From Zantedeschia hybrid cultivar (lineage: Eukaryota > Streptophyta > Magnoliopsida > Alismatales > Araceae): a stretch of DNA of 64,000 bases. The notes under the pieces were generated by a model. That model worked only from the letters and a program-made list of their open reading frames with translations, was not told the DNA's origin and ran no database searches. This document shows, piece by piece, positions 12,311 through 24,591 of this stretch. The translations under genes were made by a program, and so were the position numbers. The DNA lies in the NCBI GenBank assembly GCA_030544215.1, contig JARZZO010000016.1:60987501-61051500 (forward strand), in the 5' to 3' direction. Position 1 is the stretch's first letter, and each line of letters starts with the position of its first letter.

Positions 12311-13553
12311 TTTTTTTTAAGAAAATCATGGATTGTACCACCAATTTTATTCAGAATAAACAGATGAAGTATAATAAAAAAGGATAGGAGAGGTTCCTAT
12401 CCAATAAAAAACAGAAAATTACTACTATTGAAAGGCATAATTTGTTTAAATGCCTTAATCCAAGATTCACCTGAAATCCCTAAAATATGACAAGACCAAC
12501 TATATAAAAAAGACAAACTTTTATTGGAAATACTTTTAACATAAATTTTACTTCCCCGGAAAAATCATGTCATTCCTTCCTCTTCATGTGCTCCAGCAGA
12601 TTGCATGCAGAAGAATAACCAGAATGCTTCTCAACTCTTACTGAATTGTTTTTCTCTTCAAGTTCTTGAAAAAGCTCCACATTTCCATGACAGATTGGAA
12701 GTTGGGCTTGAAATTCAGCAGCTTTCCAAAATTATTCCACACTGCTTGACTCACTTTGCAGCGTACAAAAAGATGATCCACATCTTCATTTTGTATATCA
12801 CACAATGAACACAAAACTTCCTCATTAAGGTATTTGATTCTATAAACTTTGGTAATAACCCTCTTCTCAAACAAAAGCCGCATAAATGCCTTAACATTCA
12901 CTTGTGTCTTGACTTCCCACACATCATCAATGTTGGGATAATTTGGCAATACACCTTCAAGTGCTGAATAGTAAGATTTAACTGTAAACTTCCCTTTGGT
13001 TGGTCCCCACATCAACTTGTCTGTTTCAGAAAAATCAATTCTAACTGAGTGTAAAGAAGTCATAAGTGCATTAAATTCTTCATTTTTCATGTTTCTAGTT
13101 ATCTACGCATCTGCACACACCTGAACATTATTTCCTTCTTGTTCTTAACAATCCTGCACAGTACTCCACTGATTAACAGCTAAAGCATGCACGTGAGGAT
13201 AGGTTTCCTTAAAGCAATACTCCCCCAACCATCTATCTTTCCAGAAGAAAGTGTTTTGTCCATTACCCACCTTGTAAAAAATGTGATTTTGGAATTGAAT
13301 TCCTGCCTTGATGGATATCTGGCTAGATTGGAGACATGTTAGTAACCTTTGCAGTCTTCAAATAAAGTCTATTCAAAGGCATATAATACTTATGCTTCAT
13401 CACTCTTTTCCTTGGGCTAGCTTCTTCATCCATCAACTCCCACAGCCATTTCCCCAGCAATGCTAAGTTCAAGATTCGAAGACTTTCAACTCCGATTCCA
13501 CCCTTGGATTTTGAAGTATACACTTTTCCCCATTTAGCCAGAGCTATTCCTTT
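12311..13553 (-). mobile_element. LINE E1, 3' part (outermost LINE of the nest)
   Basis: On the minus strand this carries the end of ORF2. The reverse-transcriptase C-terminal region at 13537-13323 reads SKGGIGVESLRIL and GKWLWEL; a zf-RVT domain follows at 13090-12638 (CSLCDIQNEDVDHLFVRC); then comes the 3' tail with AATAAAATTGGTGGTACAAT near 12330-12350 and a short poly-A (T run at 12311-12318). Its 5' continuation is at 34177-34768; the join restores the phrase NSKGIALAKWGK across the 16-bp duplication CCAGAGCTATTCCTTT (13538-13553 and 34177-34192). Stops and frameshifts make it a pseudogene. Confidence 0.85.
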
Positions 13554-14094
13554 TTTGAAATAAAGCAGTGGATTGTACCACCAATTTTATTGATGCATTA
13601 AATAGAGGAGGTACAACCAAAAGGATTGGCGAGATGCCTCTCCTAAAGAATAAATGAAAATTACATAGCAAAATTTTTGAGCTCCTTCCTCACACTATTT
13701 AACAGGATGTGTAACAAAAATCTGCTCGACAGTTGTATTGTGTAAGATTTACTTCCCCGGAATAAACCATCATTGCGTTCCTTCCATATACTCCACCTGT
13801 GGAGTGATAGTCACTATCTTTCTTCTGGTTAAAGTTGTGGATTGCATCTTAAGCCTCTTGGAATACTAGCACATTTGCATCATTGTTGACAAAATTGATA
13901 TTGATATCCACAATTCTGCTTACAATGTTCCAAGTTTCTCTGATAAGCTGACATTGTATAAAAATATGATCCGCGTCTTCTGCTCCATGGCCACAAAAGG
14001 GACATTTGTGTCTGCATTAGAAGCCCATTTGGATTTGTACACCTTTGTGAAAATTCTTTTTTCAACCATCAGCCAGATAAAAGCTCTGATAGCA
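13554..14094 (-). mobile_element. LINE E2, 3' part (inserted in LINE E1)
   Basis: A minus-strand zf-RVT segment (AIRAFIWLMVEKRIFTKVYK) starts at about 14098. It is followed by a 3' tail at 13566-13625 sharing the GGTGGTACAATCCACTG type end with LINEs E1 and E3, and a T run at 13551-13556 as the poly-A. The element lies between 16-bp duplications CCAGAGCTATTCCTTT at 13538-13553 and 34177-34192. Its 5' part is at 31892-34176. Confidence 0.8.
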
Positions 14095-14121
14095 GAGCTG
14101 AAGGTCACACCAAAGAGAGAG

Positions 14122-16365
14122 ATGGAGAGGAGTAGAGAGCGGAGAGGTGAGGAGAGAGTTGCTTCGGAGAAGAGAGGTGAGCCTGGTGAGCTTGAGGAAG
14201 GATGGCCGAAGGTTTTCGGAAGGAAAAGATCCTCTCTCTGTGGAGAAGAAGAGTCCATCAAAATTTCAGGTGGACTTTGATGTATGCTATAGGTGCTTAT
14301 AGAGAGGCCATAGAGCTCAAGACTGCAAAGAAGCTGTTAGATGTTTCTCTTGCATGGGCTTAGGCCATAGGAGCTACCATTGTAGGAAGAAAGGTGCTGG
14401 TTTCTCTCTCCCCCCTACTCCTCTTGCCAAGGTGATCGAGGCATGGTTGGCAGTACCGGCCGATACCGGTACGTACCGGCCGGCACGTATCGATATCGGC
14501 CTGCACCGGTACCCATAGTTTAAAGGATATCGGCCGGTACCGGTACTGCCATCCATGGGTCGAGGATAATGCTTCTTGCTTTCCTTCTCAAAGAGCCTTT
14601 CCCTGTGAGGCTGTTTCCATTCCTTGGTCTCAAGCGGTGAAGGAATCTCTTAATATTCTTTAGGATAGCCTGGTGGTGAAGATCACCTCTTGCGGCATCA
14701 TAGGGATCTTGCTAAGGAATCTCTGAGCTCCAATATCCTCCATCTGATGAAAGATACTTGGAAGTCTGCTCATTCTTGGTCCATTAAGGAACTTAAAGAT
14801 AATGGCTTCCTGGTTCACGCGTTAGGGGAGGGTTGGCATTCTGCTAAGAAGGAGACAGTCATCCTCTCCCCGGGAGATTTCAAAGTTAGCTGTACTCCAT
14901 GGACTGTAGATGTGGGAACAATTTCAGCTAGCAGCGGTCCCTGTTGCTGGTGCAGGTTGGAAGGAATTCCACTGCACATTTGGAATGTTAAGACATTCCA
15001 ATCCATAGTTGACAAATTTGGCTCCCTTAGAGGTGTGGATAGCAACACCTTACTCCTTTCAAATCTTCTGTACGCCAGAGTCCTTGTTGAGGTAGAGCAT
15101 ATCCATTCCATTCCGAAAAAGTTGAAGATCAGAGTCTTCGGCAAGAGCTTCTGGGTATCCCTCAAGGTGGAGCAGACTTCTCCAGTCGATGTTATCCCGG
15201 AGTCCCATCATTGCAACTGGACTTGGGCGGAGGTGGCATCCTCTTTCAGAAAGCTTAAGGAATCCAAGGTATGGCTTCGGAAACAGGGGACCTCCGTGAC
15301 TCCGTCCCTCCTGTAAGCCATCCGAGGAGTTCCAATCAGGTTGGCATTGTGTTTCCGAATCACGAGTCCGTGACTCGTTGTCCAAATGTTGCTTAGGGTG
15401 CCCCAAACTCATCCTTAACTCTATATGACTTGGGAATGGATGAGGGTATTCATTGCTCGTCAAGTCCCGATGGAAACCTGTTGCGGTGTGTGGGAGATTG
15501 TGATCCAGCTACGCTCGAGGCAGTGGTGGTGGGTTGGGATGGCCGAAGCTTGCGCCCCAATGGACAACCTCAACCTCATTGGCTGTCTCTGCCGGCAACG
15601 GATAGTCCTGTTTCGGGTGAGGAAGACGAACAGCCTCGGGCCTCCTCCCGAGCGTCTCTTGGTCTCGTTGTATCGGGTAAGTCTTCGGAACCTTGCCATT
15701 TGGGTAATTTACCCTTATCGGGTAAGTTATGGGCCACCGATTCACCCCTCCTATCTGATACGATCCCCATGGATCCTTCTTCCTTACCCTCATTCTTCGT
15801 ATCAGGCTGGCTCCGAATCTTCTCCTAGTGCTCTTACTGTCTTCAAGCATGAGCCTTTGGGTTACAGTAGTCTACTTCGAGCTATTCTTGGTTCCTGAAC
15901 GGTCGTCCTGGAGAAGCAAGTGGAAGTTCTTCAAGACTGGGCATTTAATTGTGATGCAGAATCTTTAGATACTGTGTCGGCGATGAAGATCATTAAGAAG
16001 GAGCCAGTCTCTCTGATCAATAACTCGCACGCAAGCGACCCAGATAATAAACTGGATTCTGATAAAGGAAGCGGTAGTAAGGCTTTGGTCCTCGTCACTG
16101 AGCCTCCGTTGGCCTTCTTTATGCCAAACGCTAATGTTTTCAAGTATGATGATATCATTCAGATTGACAAACTCATTGGGGTTTCTTTTGAAGGCAAAGA
16201 GGACATGATTAAAAGTTTTGTTAAAAAACTGATCAGGTATGATAAGCTAAAGCATTCACCTAAGAAGAATGGCCAAGGGGGTGGCGTGAAGATTGGTAAA
16301 AGGGAATTGAACTTCGTACATAATAATGATGTGTTGGATTGTCTCAAAGAAAATAGGAAGGGGAG
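14122..16365 (+). pseudogene. LINE B ORF1: zinc knuckles, DUF4283-like domain, conserved C-terminal block
   Basis: The likely start at 14122 gives MERSRERRGEERV. Two CCHC zinc knuckles follow in a shifted frame: CYRCL.RGHRAQDC (about 14285-14326) and CFSCMGLGHRSYHC (about 14343-14384). After the MITE, a DUF4283-type segment at 14690-15316 contains CWCRLEGIPLHIWNVKTF and SLRGVDSNTLL, ending in WTWAEVASSFRKL. The C-terminal frame at 15920-16365 ends with GVSFEGKEDMIKSF and GGGVKIGKRELNF, as in LINEs A and C. These proteins coat LINE RNA. At least three frame changes and the 116-bp MITE disable it. With the LTR retrotransposon removed, the frame would end at a TGA overlapping the ORF2 ATG at 28031. 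Confidence 0.8.
14442..14557. mobile_element. hAT-type MITE 2 (GTACCGG subfamily), inserted in LINE B ORF1
   Basis: This 116-bp element begins CATGGTTGGCAGTACCGG and its right end in reverse complement begins CATGGATGGCAGTACCGG. Its 8-bp flanks are GATCGAGG (14434-14441) and GGTCGAGG (14558-14565), 7 of 8 matching. It has the same termini as the 2523-2691 element and as the full hAT element at 41079-46133. The interior is non-coding and self-complementary. Confidence 0.9.
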
Positions 16366-18313
16366 TGTTGAAGCCCTTTTAAAAAGAAAAGGGGGGACCA
16401 ACCGGTGGCCTCCCCCCCCACCGGTTCCCAAACCGGTGGGGGGGGACCAACCAGTGGCACCCTCCCCCAACGGTTGGGAACCGGTGGGGGGGGGTGCCCC
16501 CCGGATTCCCCCCCTCTCTTTTTTCTATTCTCTCTTGTCTCTCTCCTCTCACCCTCATTAAATAAAGAAAAAAAGAAGAGGGAGGAGAGAGAAGCCAACC
16601 GGTGGGTACCCCCAACCTCAAGCATTCCGGTGGGTACCCCCACCGGTTAAGGCTTTGAAGCCTATAAATACCCCCCAAGGGGTAAGAAGAGTGCCCATGC
16701 CCATTTGGCCCAAAAATTCCTAGGGGAAACTCTGCCCATTTGAAGACCAAATCCGGTGCTCTTGCCCGGGTTTGCTGCGTTTGGAGGAGATATTTTCTCG
16801 GAGGGCTCTCTTCCTAAGGTTTATTCCTAAGGGGAAGCTCTGTCGAATTTATATTGTAAAATCGCCGTTTTATAAAACGGGATTATGCCCAAATAATGAA
16901 TGAATACCACTATTTGTTCTTTAAGCATATGTGTGTGCATGTGTGTTCATAAATCTGTTATTTAAGTAACATCATGTTATTATATTTTTACATACATAAT
17001 TAAATTATTAATTAGTTTAATAACTAATTAAATGCATAAGTATATAATTAAATATTCTAAAATATCCTTGGCCTCATCCCATACATAATTAAATCTAGAC
17101 TCATAATTAAAACTCAATAATGAAACTTAGACTCATAAAATAATATACTTAAGTTAAAAATGACTTAAATACTTCCATACTTAATTAATTAATAAAATCT
17201 GCGAAAATTATTTAAAATCAGTAAAATGAATATAAAAATCAAAAAAATTCTGTAAAAATCAGTAATACTCAGTAAAAATCAGAAAACTAAATCCGGAAAT
17301 TACATAAACCCAAAAATATGACTTAAATATCCTTCATATATCTAATTAATTAATAAAAATCAGCAAAATTAATAAAAAATCAGTAAAATTCAGTAAAAAA
17401 CCAGTAAAAAACAGAGAACCAAATCTGAAAACATATAAAATTCTGAAATGACTAAAAAGTCCCTAGAACTTAATACAAATTATAAAAATACCCTCAAACA
17501 TGATAAAAATCTGTAAAAATCACAGAAAATTCTTGAAAATAACAAAATCTCTCCTATGCCCAAAATACCCTCCAAACCTTAATAAGATGGGTAAAATTAT
17601 CAAAATACCCTCAATATGATAAAAAAATAAATAAAAATCTCAGAAAAATATAAAAATAGACTCCAAGTCTAATAAATCCAATTCAGGTAAAATTACCAAA
17701 ATACCCTTACAATCCAAACACACTTGAAATAACTCTAAAATACCTCCTAAGGTTTTGAAACCTTCCTAAATCATTAAAACTCATTTCATACACTAAAATA
17801 ACCATAATCTCCCTATACCCTCCAACTTGGCATAATTACAAAAATACCCTTATGGGTCTAAAATACTTGGAATCAATCCAAAATACTTGGAGTCAATCCA
17901 ATATACTTGGAATTAATCTAGATAGCTTGGAATCAATCCAAAATCATATAAACCCATCCTAAACTTGGGTGAGGCCAAGAGTTTAACCTAAAATATATCT
18001 TCATATGCATGTGTTGCCTGTAGTAGTAGTGTTACATGTTATAAGGGCATCATACGGACGGTTAATCAAGGGTTGTCGAGTAGTTGTTCGACGTAATTAA
18101 CACTGACCGAGGTCAATGGAGAGAGGTCATATACTCGGATCTTCGCCTGATCCGAAGTCCCAGACTCGCTGAGGGCTAATCCCAAGCTCTCATAGTCCAA
18201 TAAATAAAATACATAAAACCGACCTATATTTCTCCAGATATAAACAAAAATGACATGGATTTTTTTCTAAAATAATCCGAATAGGAGAGACATGCTAGGT
18301 TAGGTCCCAAACA
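16366..18313 (+). repeat. 5' LTR
   Basis: Begins TGTTGAAGCCC, ends CCCAAACA. The first ~300 bp are rich in CCGGT/ACCGG and long C and G runs, followed by TATAAATA at 16663-16670. The centre is AT-rich with CAGTAAAAATC repeats, and short ACTTGGAATCAATCC repeats lie at about 17860-17945. By eye it differs from the 3' LTR at only a few percent of positions. Confidence 0.92.
16663..16670 (+). promoter_or_regulatory. Probable TATA box of the LTR promoter
   Basis: TATAAATA lies about 300 bp into the LTR just after the GC-rich part. The same motif is kept in the 3' LTR at 26360-26367. It is the best TATA match in the LTR and would drive the genomic RNA. Confidence 0.55.
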
Positions 18314-18315
18314 GA

Positions 18316-18333
18316 TGGCACGTCCGGTGGGAC
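18316..18333 (+). other. Candidate primer-binding site
   Basis: TGGCACGTCCGGTGGGAC starts two bases after the 5' LTR ends. Position and the initial TGG fit a tRNA 3'-end complement; the tRNA species was not assigned. Confidence 0.4.
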
Positions 18334-18439
18334 CTCTCTTTCCCTTCATCTCTTCGTCCGGTGATGCCCTCACCACAGCTCTACTACTAACTTTGTCATG
18401 TCTTATGTAGGTGACCGAGTTTCTGCTTAAAAGACGACG

Positions 18440-20190
18440 ATGGCGGCAAGGGTCACGTATGGCCCACTTGTGGTGGCGACCCACGCACGGTGTGGATATC
18501 TGACCACACCAACATGCTTTGGAGACTTCCCTGCAGTGATAGGATCTCCATACTTTCTGGGGGTCGTTCCGGCACCGGAGCTTGCTTCGGAAAAGAAGAA
18601 GAAGAGGTGCGCTTCTAGCGCCAGAACATGCAACAACGGCAGCCGATATGGGCGAGTGCTTGCCGTGAATACCATCAGCATCTCTCCGGCCTCCTCGTCC
18701 AACGGGAGGCAAAAGCGGAAGGTTCTAACCGCAAGCCCGTCCAGGACGGGGAAAACTATATTAGTGGGGAACCTGCATATTCGTCTGGATGGCGGGCAAC
18801 CCATCATTCCTAAGATCCATCATATCTCGACAGTTCCTGTCCAGAATCGGTTCGGGGTTCTATTGAAGGTTTGCCAAGATGGGGCAACGTTCGAAAAGAA
18901 GAAAAGGACTCCAAAGGGCACTACTTGTCGGGAGCCAATAATTATACCAGAGCCTGTCATGTCTCGAGCAGGGGGCAATGCCACCCCCCGAGCAGGGGGC
19001 AACTCCATGCCTCAGAATGGGGGCAAATTTATGCCTCGGGTTAGGGGCAATCCATTGGAGGATAGGAGCCTCCGCATAAAGGAAATGTAGGTAACCAAAA
19101 AGGAAGCCCGCAAAATTCGCCAGGCTAGGGATACCCTAGCAGAACAACAGCCTCAACAGCTCGTAGAGCCTAAGGGGTAGATAACCAGCTCAACTATCTG
19201 GCCTCGTTCTCTACAAGGTCAAAAGATAAAAAGTGCCTATAAGGCGCAGGAACAAGTCTGGCAACAGACACCTGTCTTCGAGCGGTTGGGCGCATTGGTC
19301 CGATCGACTCACAAAAAGAAGAAAACTGCCAGAAGGACAGAGAATAGTATACGGGTCTACACATGCTACACCTCCAATATCACCAACCGGCAGCCTTCCC
19401 AGCTAGAAGACCCAAATGATATCATCAATATGATGCAACGGATCGGGCCCATAACCCGTCAAATGGAGCAGGCTATGCGCTTGCTGAATCGAGGAAGCCA
19501 GAGGGCAGAGCCACCCCAAATTGGCAGTATCAATGCTGTTGGAGGAGCTGATGAAGACGAGGCAAATGCTTCAGATATTGAAGCCACTCTAGAACAACCT
19601 CAAGATCAAATACAACCTCAGACTATAGAGGAGATGAGGCAAGAAAATCAACAACTCAGGGCCTTGCTCTATGACCTAATACAAAAGATGGAGGAGCAGC
19701 AAAGGATAGCTCAAGTCCCCCCAGTAAATGCACCACCTCCAAGGGCAGTGCCTATGCCAACGGTGATAAGACCGCAAGCTGCAGATGTCAACTTCAACCC
19801 TGATGAGATACAAGAAGATCAGGTTGTGCAGCTAGGCAAAGTTCTCGGGGAAAGCAAGTTGCTGGTGCAGAAACAGGGATAAGTTTTAAAGATGCTGAAT
19901 CCCTGGCAAAAAGGCTCAAGAGACCATACTCCTTTCCAAAGGAAAAGACCAAAGAACTCTTCGAGTTATGTATGAGCAGAAAAGCAATTATTCTGCCCAA
20001 GCCAAAAAGGGAAGAAGAAATACATCGGGTAGATGCACCCAATTACTGCCCATACCACCGCTTCATCACCCATCTAATTGAACGTTGCTTTATGTTCAAA
20101 GATGAAGTAGAAAAGTTGATTCAAGAAGGAAAGATAAATATGGGGAAATACCTGGTGAATCCCCCACAGCCACATACGATTACACATTGA
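18440..20190 (+). pseudogene. Decayed gag of the LTR retrotransposon
   Basis: One frame runs from 18440 to 19882, interrupted by stops at 19088-19090 and near 19180. It then shifts near 19860 and continues to 20190. A Gln/Glu-rich coiled-coil-like stretch (EEMRQENQQLRALLYDLIQK) lies at about 19630-19700. The last part reads PNYCPYHRFITHLIERCFMF then KDEVEKLIQEGKI, a Cys/His arrangement typical of the gag C-terminus in many plant gypsy elements. Gag forms the particle that packages element RNA. The stops and shift make this copy non-functional. The N-terminal third is not recognisable and is assigned here only by frame continuity. Confidence 0.65.
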
Positions 20191-20213
20191 GTGTAATTCG
20201 CAGACCCATGAGC

Positions 20214-20485
20214 AAAAAAAAAAAAAAAAAGTGTGGGATTTAAAAATGAGGTGCCCCGACAGACTTGATTGGTCCCGCTCCTGTGAGGGGCCAATTAAGG
20301 GCAAAAAAGTCTAAAACTCAGTTGAGGTGAAAATCCGAAATGGCGCTTCAGGCAAAAATAGGTGAACCCTACTGTGTGAAAACCCGCAAGGGCGCACAGG
20401 CAAAAATAAAAGGGGCTAGCTTCGGTGAAAACTCGTAAGGGTACCGATGTTAGTATTTTATAATAATAATAATAATAATAATAAA
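20214..20485 (+). repeat. A-rich/GTGAAAACC block, copy 1 (upstream of the arrays)
   Basis: A poly-A run is followed by TTAAAAATGAGGTGC and by several GTGAAAA..CCGNAAGGGCGC phrases, ending in a (TAA)n tract at 20460-20484. A diverged second copy lies at 24559-24830 on the other side of the tandem arrays, so the arrays are bracketed by a direct repeat. Confidence 0.75.
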
Positions 20486-20949
20486 ACATCATCATCCGGC
20501 AACCTGTCAGGGGATAACACGCAAAAGCCATTTGCGCCAAGAAAAGTCAATAATGCTCGTACGCGAGCGCATAGGCTCATAAAGCCACATATTTATTCCC
20601 CGGCGGGGGAAGACTCTCTCGGCCTGCTGAAGGCAGAGATCGAGTTTTCCCACATCCTTACCCAGGGAGGATATCAGAGTCGCCAACGATGAATAAACCC
20701 TTGGTATCACACTAGTGGTACAATAATGACCCATCAAGGGCTGCGACCGAGGCGACGATGACGATGTCCTCCCGACTCGGTAAGGAAGTGGAAAAAACTT
20801 GCTCTTCTGCTCGATGCAGCATGAGAGAGTAATCCCTATTCCTGCCATACCAAATGTAAATACATAAACATATTCTTGAAAGATGTCATATGATTAGGGG
20901 AGATTCACTTCAAAAGGAAAAATTCTGTCAGAAATATCCTGAAAAATCT

Positions 20950-22545
20950 CCAATTACTGCCCCGAAGAGGCGTTGTATCCTGAAATCTCATTTTTCCGCC
21001 CAGAGGAGGCGTTGTATCCTGAATTTTCCCTTGGCATAAACTAGTTCCACTGGCACGCCATAAAATGGTTGAAAATTTCCTTTGCCCCGAGAAGGCGTTG
21101 TATCCTGAAATTTCTCACTACCGTTCCGAGGAGGCGTTATATCCTGAATTTTCCCTTGACATACTCCAGTCCTACTGGCATGCCGCGAAGGGTTGAAAAT
21201 TTCCTTATCGCCCCGAGGAGGCAATGTATCTTAAAGCTTTCCTATTCACCCCTGGGAGACAATACGAAAATATTATTCGCGTCCCTGGGAACGTTATATC
21301 CCAAAATTTCCCCCCATAAATCATAGTCCCATCGGCGTACCCATATACTATAGTCCCATCAGCGTGCCGTAAGCGGTCGAATTCGCCCCAAGGAGACACT
21401 ATATCCTAAAAATTATCCCTGGTATACACCAGTCTCAATGGTGTGTCATGATAGGTGAAAATTCATATTCGCCTACGGGAGGCTTTATATCCTGGAAATT
21501 CATATTCGCCTGCAGGAGGCTTTATATCCTGGAAATTCATATTCGCCTACAGGAGGCTTTATATCCTGGAAATTCATATTCGCCTACAGGAGGTTTTATA
21601 TCCTGGAAATTCATATTCGCCTACAGGAGGCTTTATATCCTGGAAATTCATATTCGCCTACGGGAGGCTTTATATCCTGGAAATTCATATTCGCCTACGG
21701 GAGGCTTTATATCCTGGAAATTCATATTCGCCTATAGGGGGCTTGATATCCTGGAAATTCATATTCGCCTACAGGAGGCTTTATATCCTGGAAATTCATA
21801 TTCGCCTACATGAGGCTTTATATCCTAGAAATGTCTATTCGCCTACGGGAGGCTTTATATCCTGGAAATTCATATTCGCCTACAGGAGGCTTTGTATCTT
21901 GAAAATTTATATTCGCCTACATGAGGCTTTATATCCTGGAAATTCATATTCGCCTACAGGAGGCTTTATATCCTGGAAATTCATATTCGCCCACGGGAGG
22001 CATTAAATCCTGAAATTCATACTTCGCCCACGGGAGGCATTAAACTCCGGAATTCGCCTACGGGAGGCGTTAAACTCCGGAATTCGCTTACGGGAGGCGT
22101 TAAACTCCGGAATTCGCCTACAGGAGGCTTTAAATCCTAGAATTTATATTTCGCCTACGGGAGGCTTTGAATCTCGGAGTTCATATTTCGCCTACGAGAG
22201 GCTTTGAATCTCGGAGTTCATATTTCGCCTACGAGAGGCTTTGAATCTCGGAATTCATATTCGCCTACGGGAGGCGTTAAACTCCGGAATTCGCCTACGG
22301 GAGGCTTTAAATCCTATGATTCATATTTCGCCTACGGGAGGCTTTGAATCTCGGAATTCATATTCGCCTACGAGAGACGTTAAACTCTGGAATTCGCCTA
22401 AGGGAGGCATTAAATCCCGGAATTCATATTTCGCCTGCATGAGGCTTTAAATCCTGAAGTTCATATTTCGCCTACGAGAGGCATTAAACCCCGGAATTCG
22501 CCTCTGGGAGGCATTGTGTCTCAAAATATTCGGTCTTCGGGAGCC
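20950..22545 (+). repeat. Tandem array 1, ~37-bp unit
   Basis: The unit contains CGCCTACGGGAGGCTTTATATCC or variants. The core at about 21468-22010 has roughly 15 very similar 37-bp units; the flanks are more diverged (GAGGCGTTGTATCCTGAA at the left, GGAGGCGTTAAACTCCGGAA at the right). Long open frames here are produced by the repeats and are not genes. Confidence 0.95.
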
Positions 22546-22559
22546 GTTATATCCCAAAT

Positions 22560-24545
22560 CCACGGCTACCTAGAGCCCCCTTTTCTCGAAAACTATATAT
22601 AACGGTGCTCAGGGAGGCCTCAATTCCCTACATATAATTCCTTATCGGCTCACAGGGAGGCCTCAGTTCTCTACATAAAATTTCTTATCAATTGGAAGAC
22701 TCAGTTCCCTACAGATATTTCTTAGCGGCTCACAGGGAGGCCTCAGTTCCCTACATATATTCCTTATCGGTTCTCAGGGAAGACTCAGTTCCCTACATAA
22801 AATTCATTATCGGTTCTCAGGGAAGACTCAGTTCCCTACATAAAATTTCTTATCGATTCTCAGGGAAGACTCAATTCCCTACATATAATTTCTTATCGGC
22901 TCACAGGGAGGCCTCAGTTCCCTATATATATTCCTTATCGGTTCTCAGGGAAGACTCAGTTCCCTACATAAAATTCATTATCGGTTCTCAGGGAAGACTC
23001 AATTCCCTACATATAATTTCTTATCGGCTCACAGGGAGGCCTCAGTTCCCTACATATATTCCTTATCGGTTCTCAGGGAAGACTTAGTTCACTACATAAA
23101 ATTCATTATCGGTTCTCAGGAAAGACTCAATTCCCTACATATAATTTCTTATCGGCTCACAGAGAGGCCTCAGTTCCCTACATATATTCCTTATCGGTTC
23201 TCAGGGAAGACTCAGTTCCCTACATAAAATTCATTATCGGTTTTTAGGGAAGACTCAATTCTCTACATATAATTTTTTATCGGCTCACAGGGAGGCCTCA
23301 GTTCCCTACATAAAATTCATTATCGGTTCTTAGGGAAGACTCAATTCCCTACATATAATTTCTTATCGGCTCACAGGGAGGCCTCAGTTCCCTACATAAT
23401 ATTTCTTATCGGTTCTCAGGGAAGACTCAATTCCCTACATATAATTTCTTATCGGCTCACAGGGAGGCCTCAGTTCCCTACATATATTCCTTATCGGTTC
23501 TCAGGGAAGACTCAGTTCCCTACATAAAATTCATTATCGGTTCTCAGGGAAGACTCAATTCCCTACATATAATTTCTTATCGGCTCACAGGGAGGCCTCA
23601 GTTCCCTACATAATATTCATTATCGGTTCTCAGGGAAGACTCAGTTCCCTACAGATATTCCTTATCGGTTCTCAGGGAAGACTCAGTTCCCTACATAAAA
23701 TTCATTATCGGTTCTTAGGGAAGACTCAATTCCCTACATATAATTTCTTATCGGCTCACAGGGAGGCCTCAGTTCCCTACATAAAATTCATTATCGGTTC
23801 TTAGGGAAGACTCAATTCCCTACATATAATTTCTTATCGGCTCACAGGGAGGCCTCAGTTCCCTACATAATATTCTTTATCGGTTCTCAGGGAAGACTCA
23901 ATTCCCTACATATAATTTCTTATCGGCTCACAGGGAGGCCTCAGTTCCCTACATATATTCCTTATCGGTTCTCAGGGAAGACTCAGTTCCCTACATAAAA
24001 TTCATTATCGGTTCTCAGGGAAGACTCAATTCCCTACATATACTTTCTTATCGGCTCACAGGGAGGCCTCAGTTCCCTACATAATATTCATTATCGGTTC
24101 TCAGGGAAGACTCAGTTCCCTACAGATATTCCTTATCGGTTCTCAGGGAAGACTCAGTTCCCTACAATAAATTCATTATCGGTTCTTAGGGAAGACTCAA
24201 TTCCCTACATATAATTTCTTATCGGCTCACAGGGAGGCCTCAGTTCCCTACATAAAATTCATTATCGGTTCTTAGGGAAGACTCAATTCCCCTACATATA
24301 ATTTTCTTATCGGCTCACAGGGAGGCCTCAGTTCCCTACATAATATTCCTTATCGGTTCTCAAGGAAGACTCAGTTCCCTACAGATATTTCTTAGCAGTT
24401 CACAGGGAGGCCTCAGTTCCCCTACATATATTCCTTATCGGTTCTCAGGGAAGACTCAGTTCCCTATATAAAATTTCTTATCGGTTCTCAGGGAAGCCTC
24501 AGTTCCCTACAATGATTTCCTTAGCGGTTCTCAGAGAAACTGTAA
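22560..24545 (+). repeat. Tandem array 2, ~43-bp units in two alternating types
   Basis: Units of about 43 bp carry either TCTCAGGGAAGACTCAGTTC or CTCACAGGGAGGCCTCAGTT, each followed by CCCTACATA...TTATCGG. I estimate about 45 units. Each unit has AGGGAA...TTCCCT arms able to form a short hairpin. A- and B-type units alternate with some local duplications, indicating higher-order amplification. Confidence 0.95.
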
Positions 24546-24557
24546 TTCCCTACCGAC

Positions 24558-24558
<1 letters not shown>

Positions 24559-24591
<33 letters not shown>

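Larger units (their letters stand above)
14095..16365 (+). mobile_element. LINE B, 5' part (inserted in LINE E2)
   Basis: This is the 5' end and ORF1 of a plus-strand LINE. The target-site duplication GCTCTGATAGCA, extended by A residues, lies at 14079-14094 and at 31876-31891 after the poly-A of the 3' part. The element continues at 28013 after an LTR retrotransposon inserted at 16366-28007. A MITE interrupts ORF1 at 14442-14557. Confidence 0.85.

Noticed and set aside
14690..15316. A 208-residue open frame as a host gene
   Set aside because: It is a DUF4283-type segment of LINE ORF1 between zinc knuckles and the conserved ORF1 C-terminal block, all inside LINE B.
16400..16650. Open frames in the C/G-run part of the LTRs
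   Set aside because: They appear in both LTR copies in several frames and on both strands and are due to CCGGT and homopolymer runs.
20950..24545. CRISPR-like or satellite-gene interpretation of the two repeat arrays, including long open frames across them
   Set aside because: The repeats are directly adjacent without unique spacers, lie inside an LTR retrotransposon in plant DNA, and the open frames simply follow from repeat units that lack stop codons in some frames.
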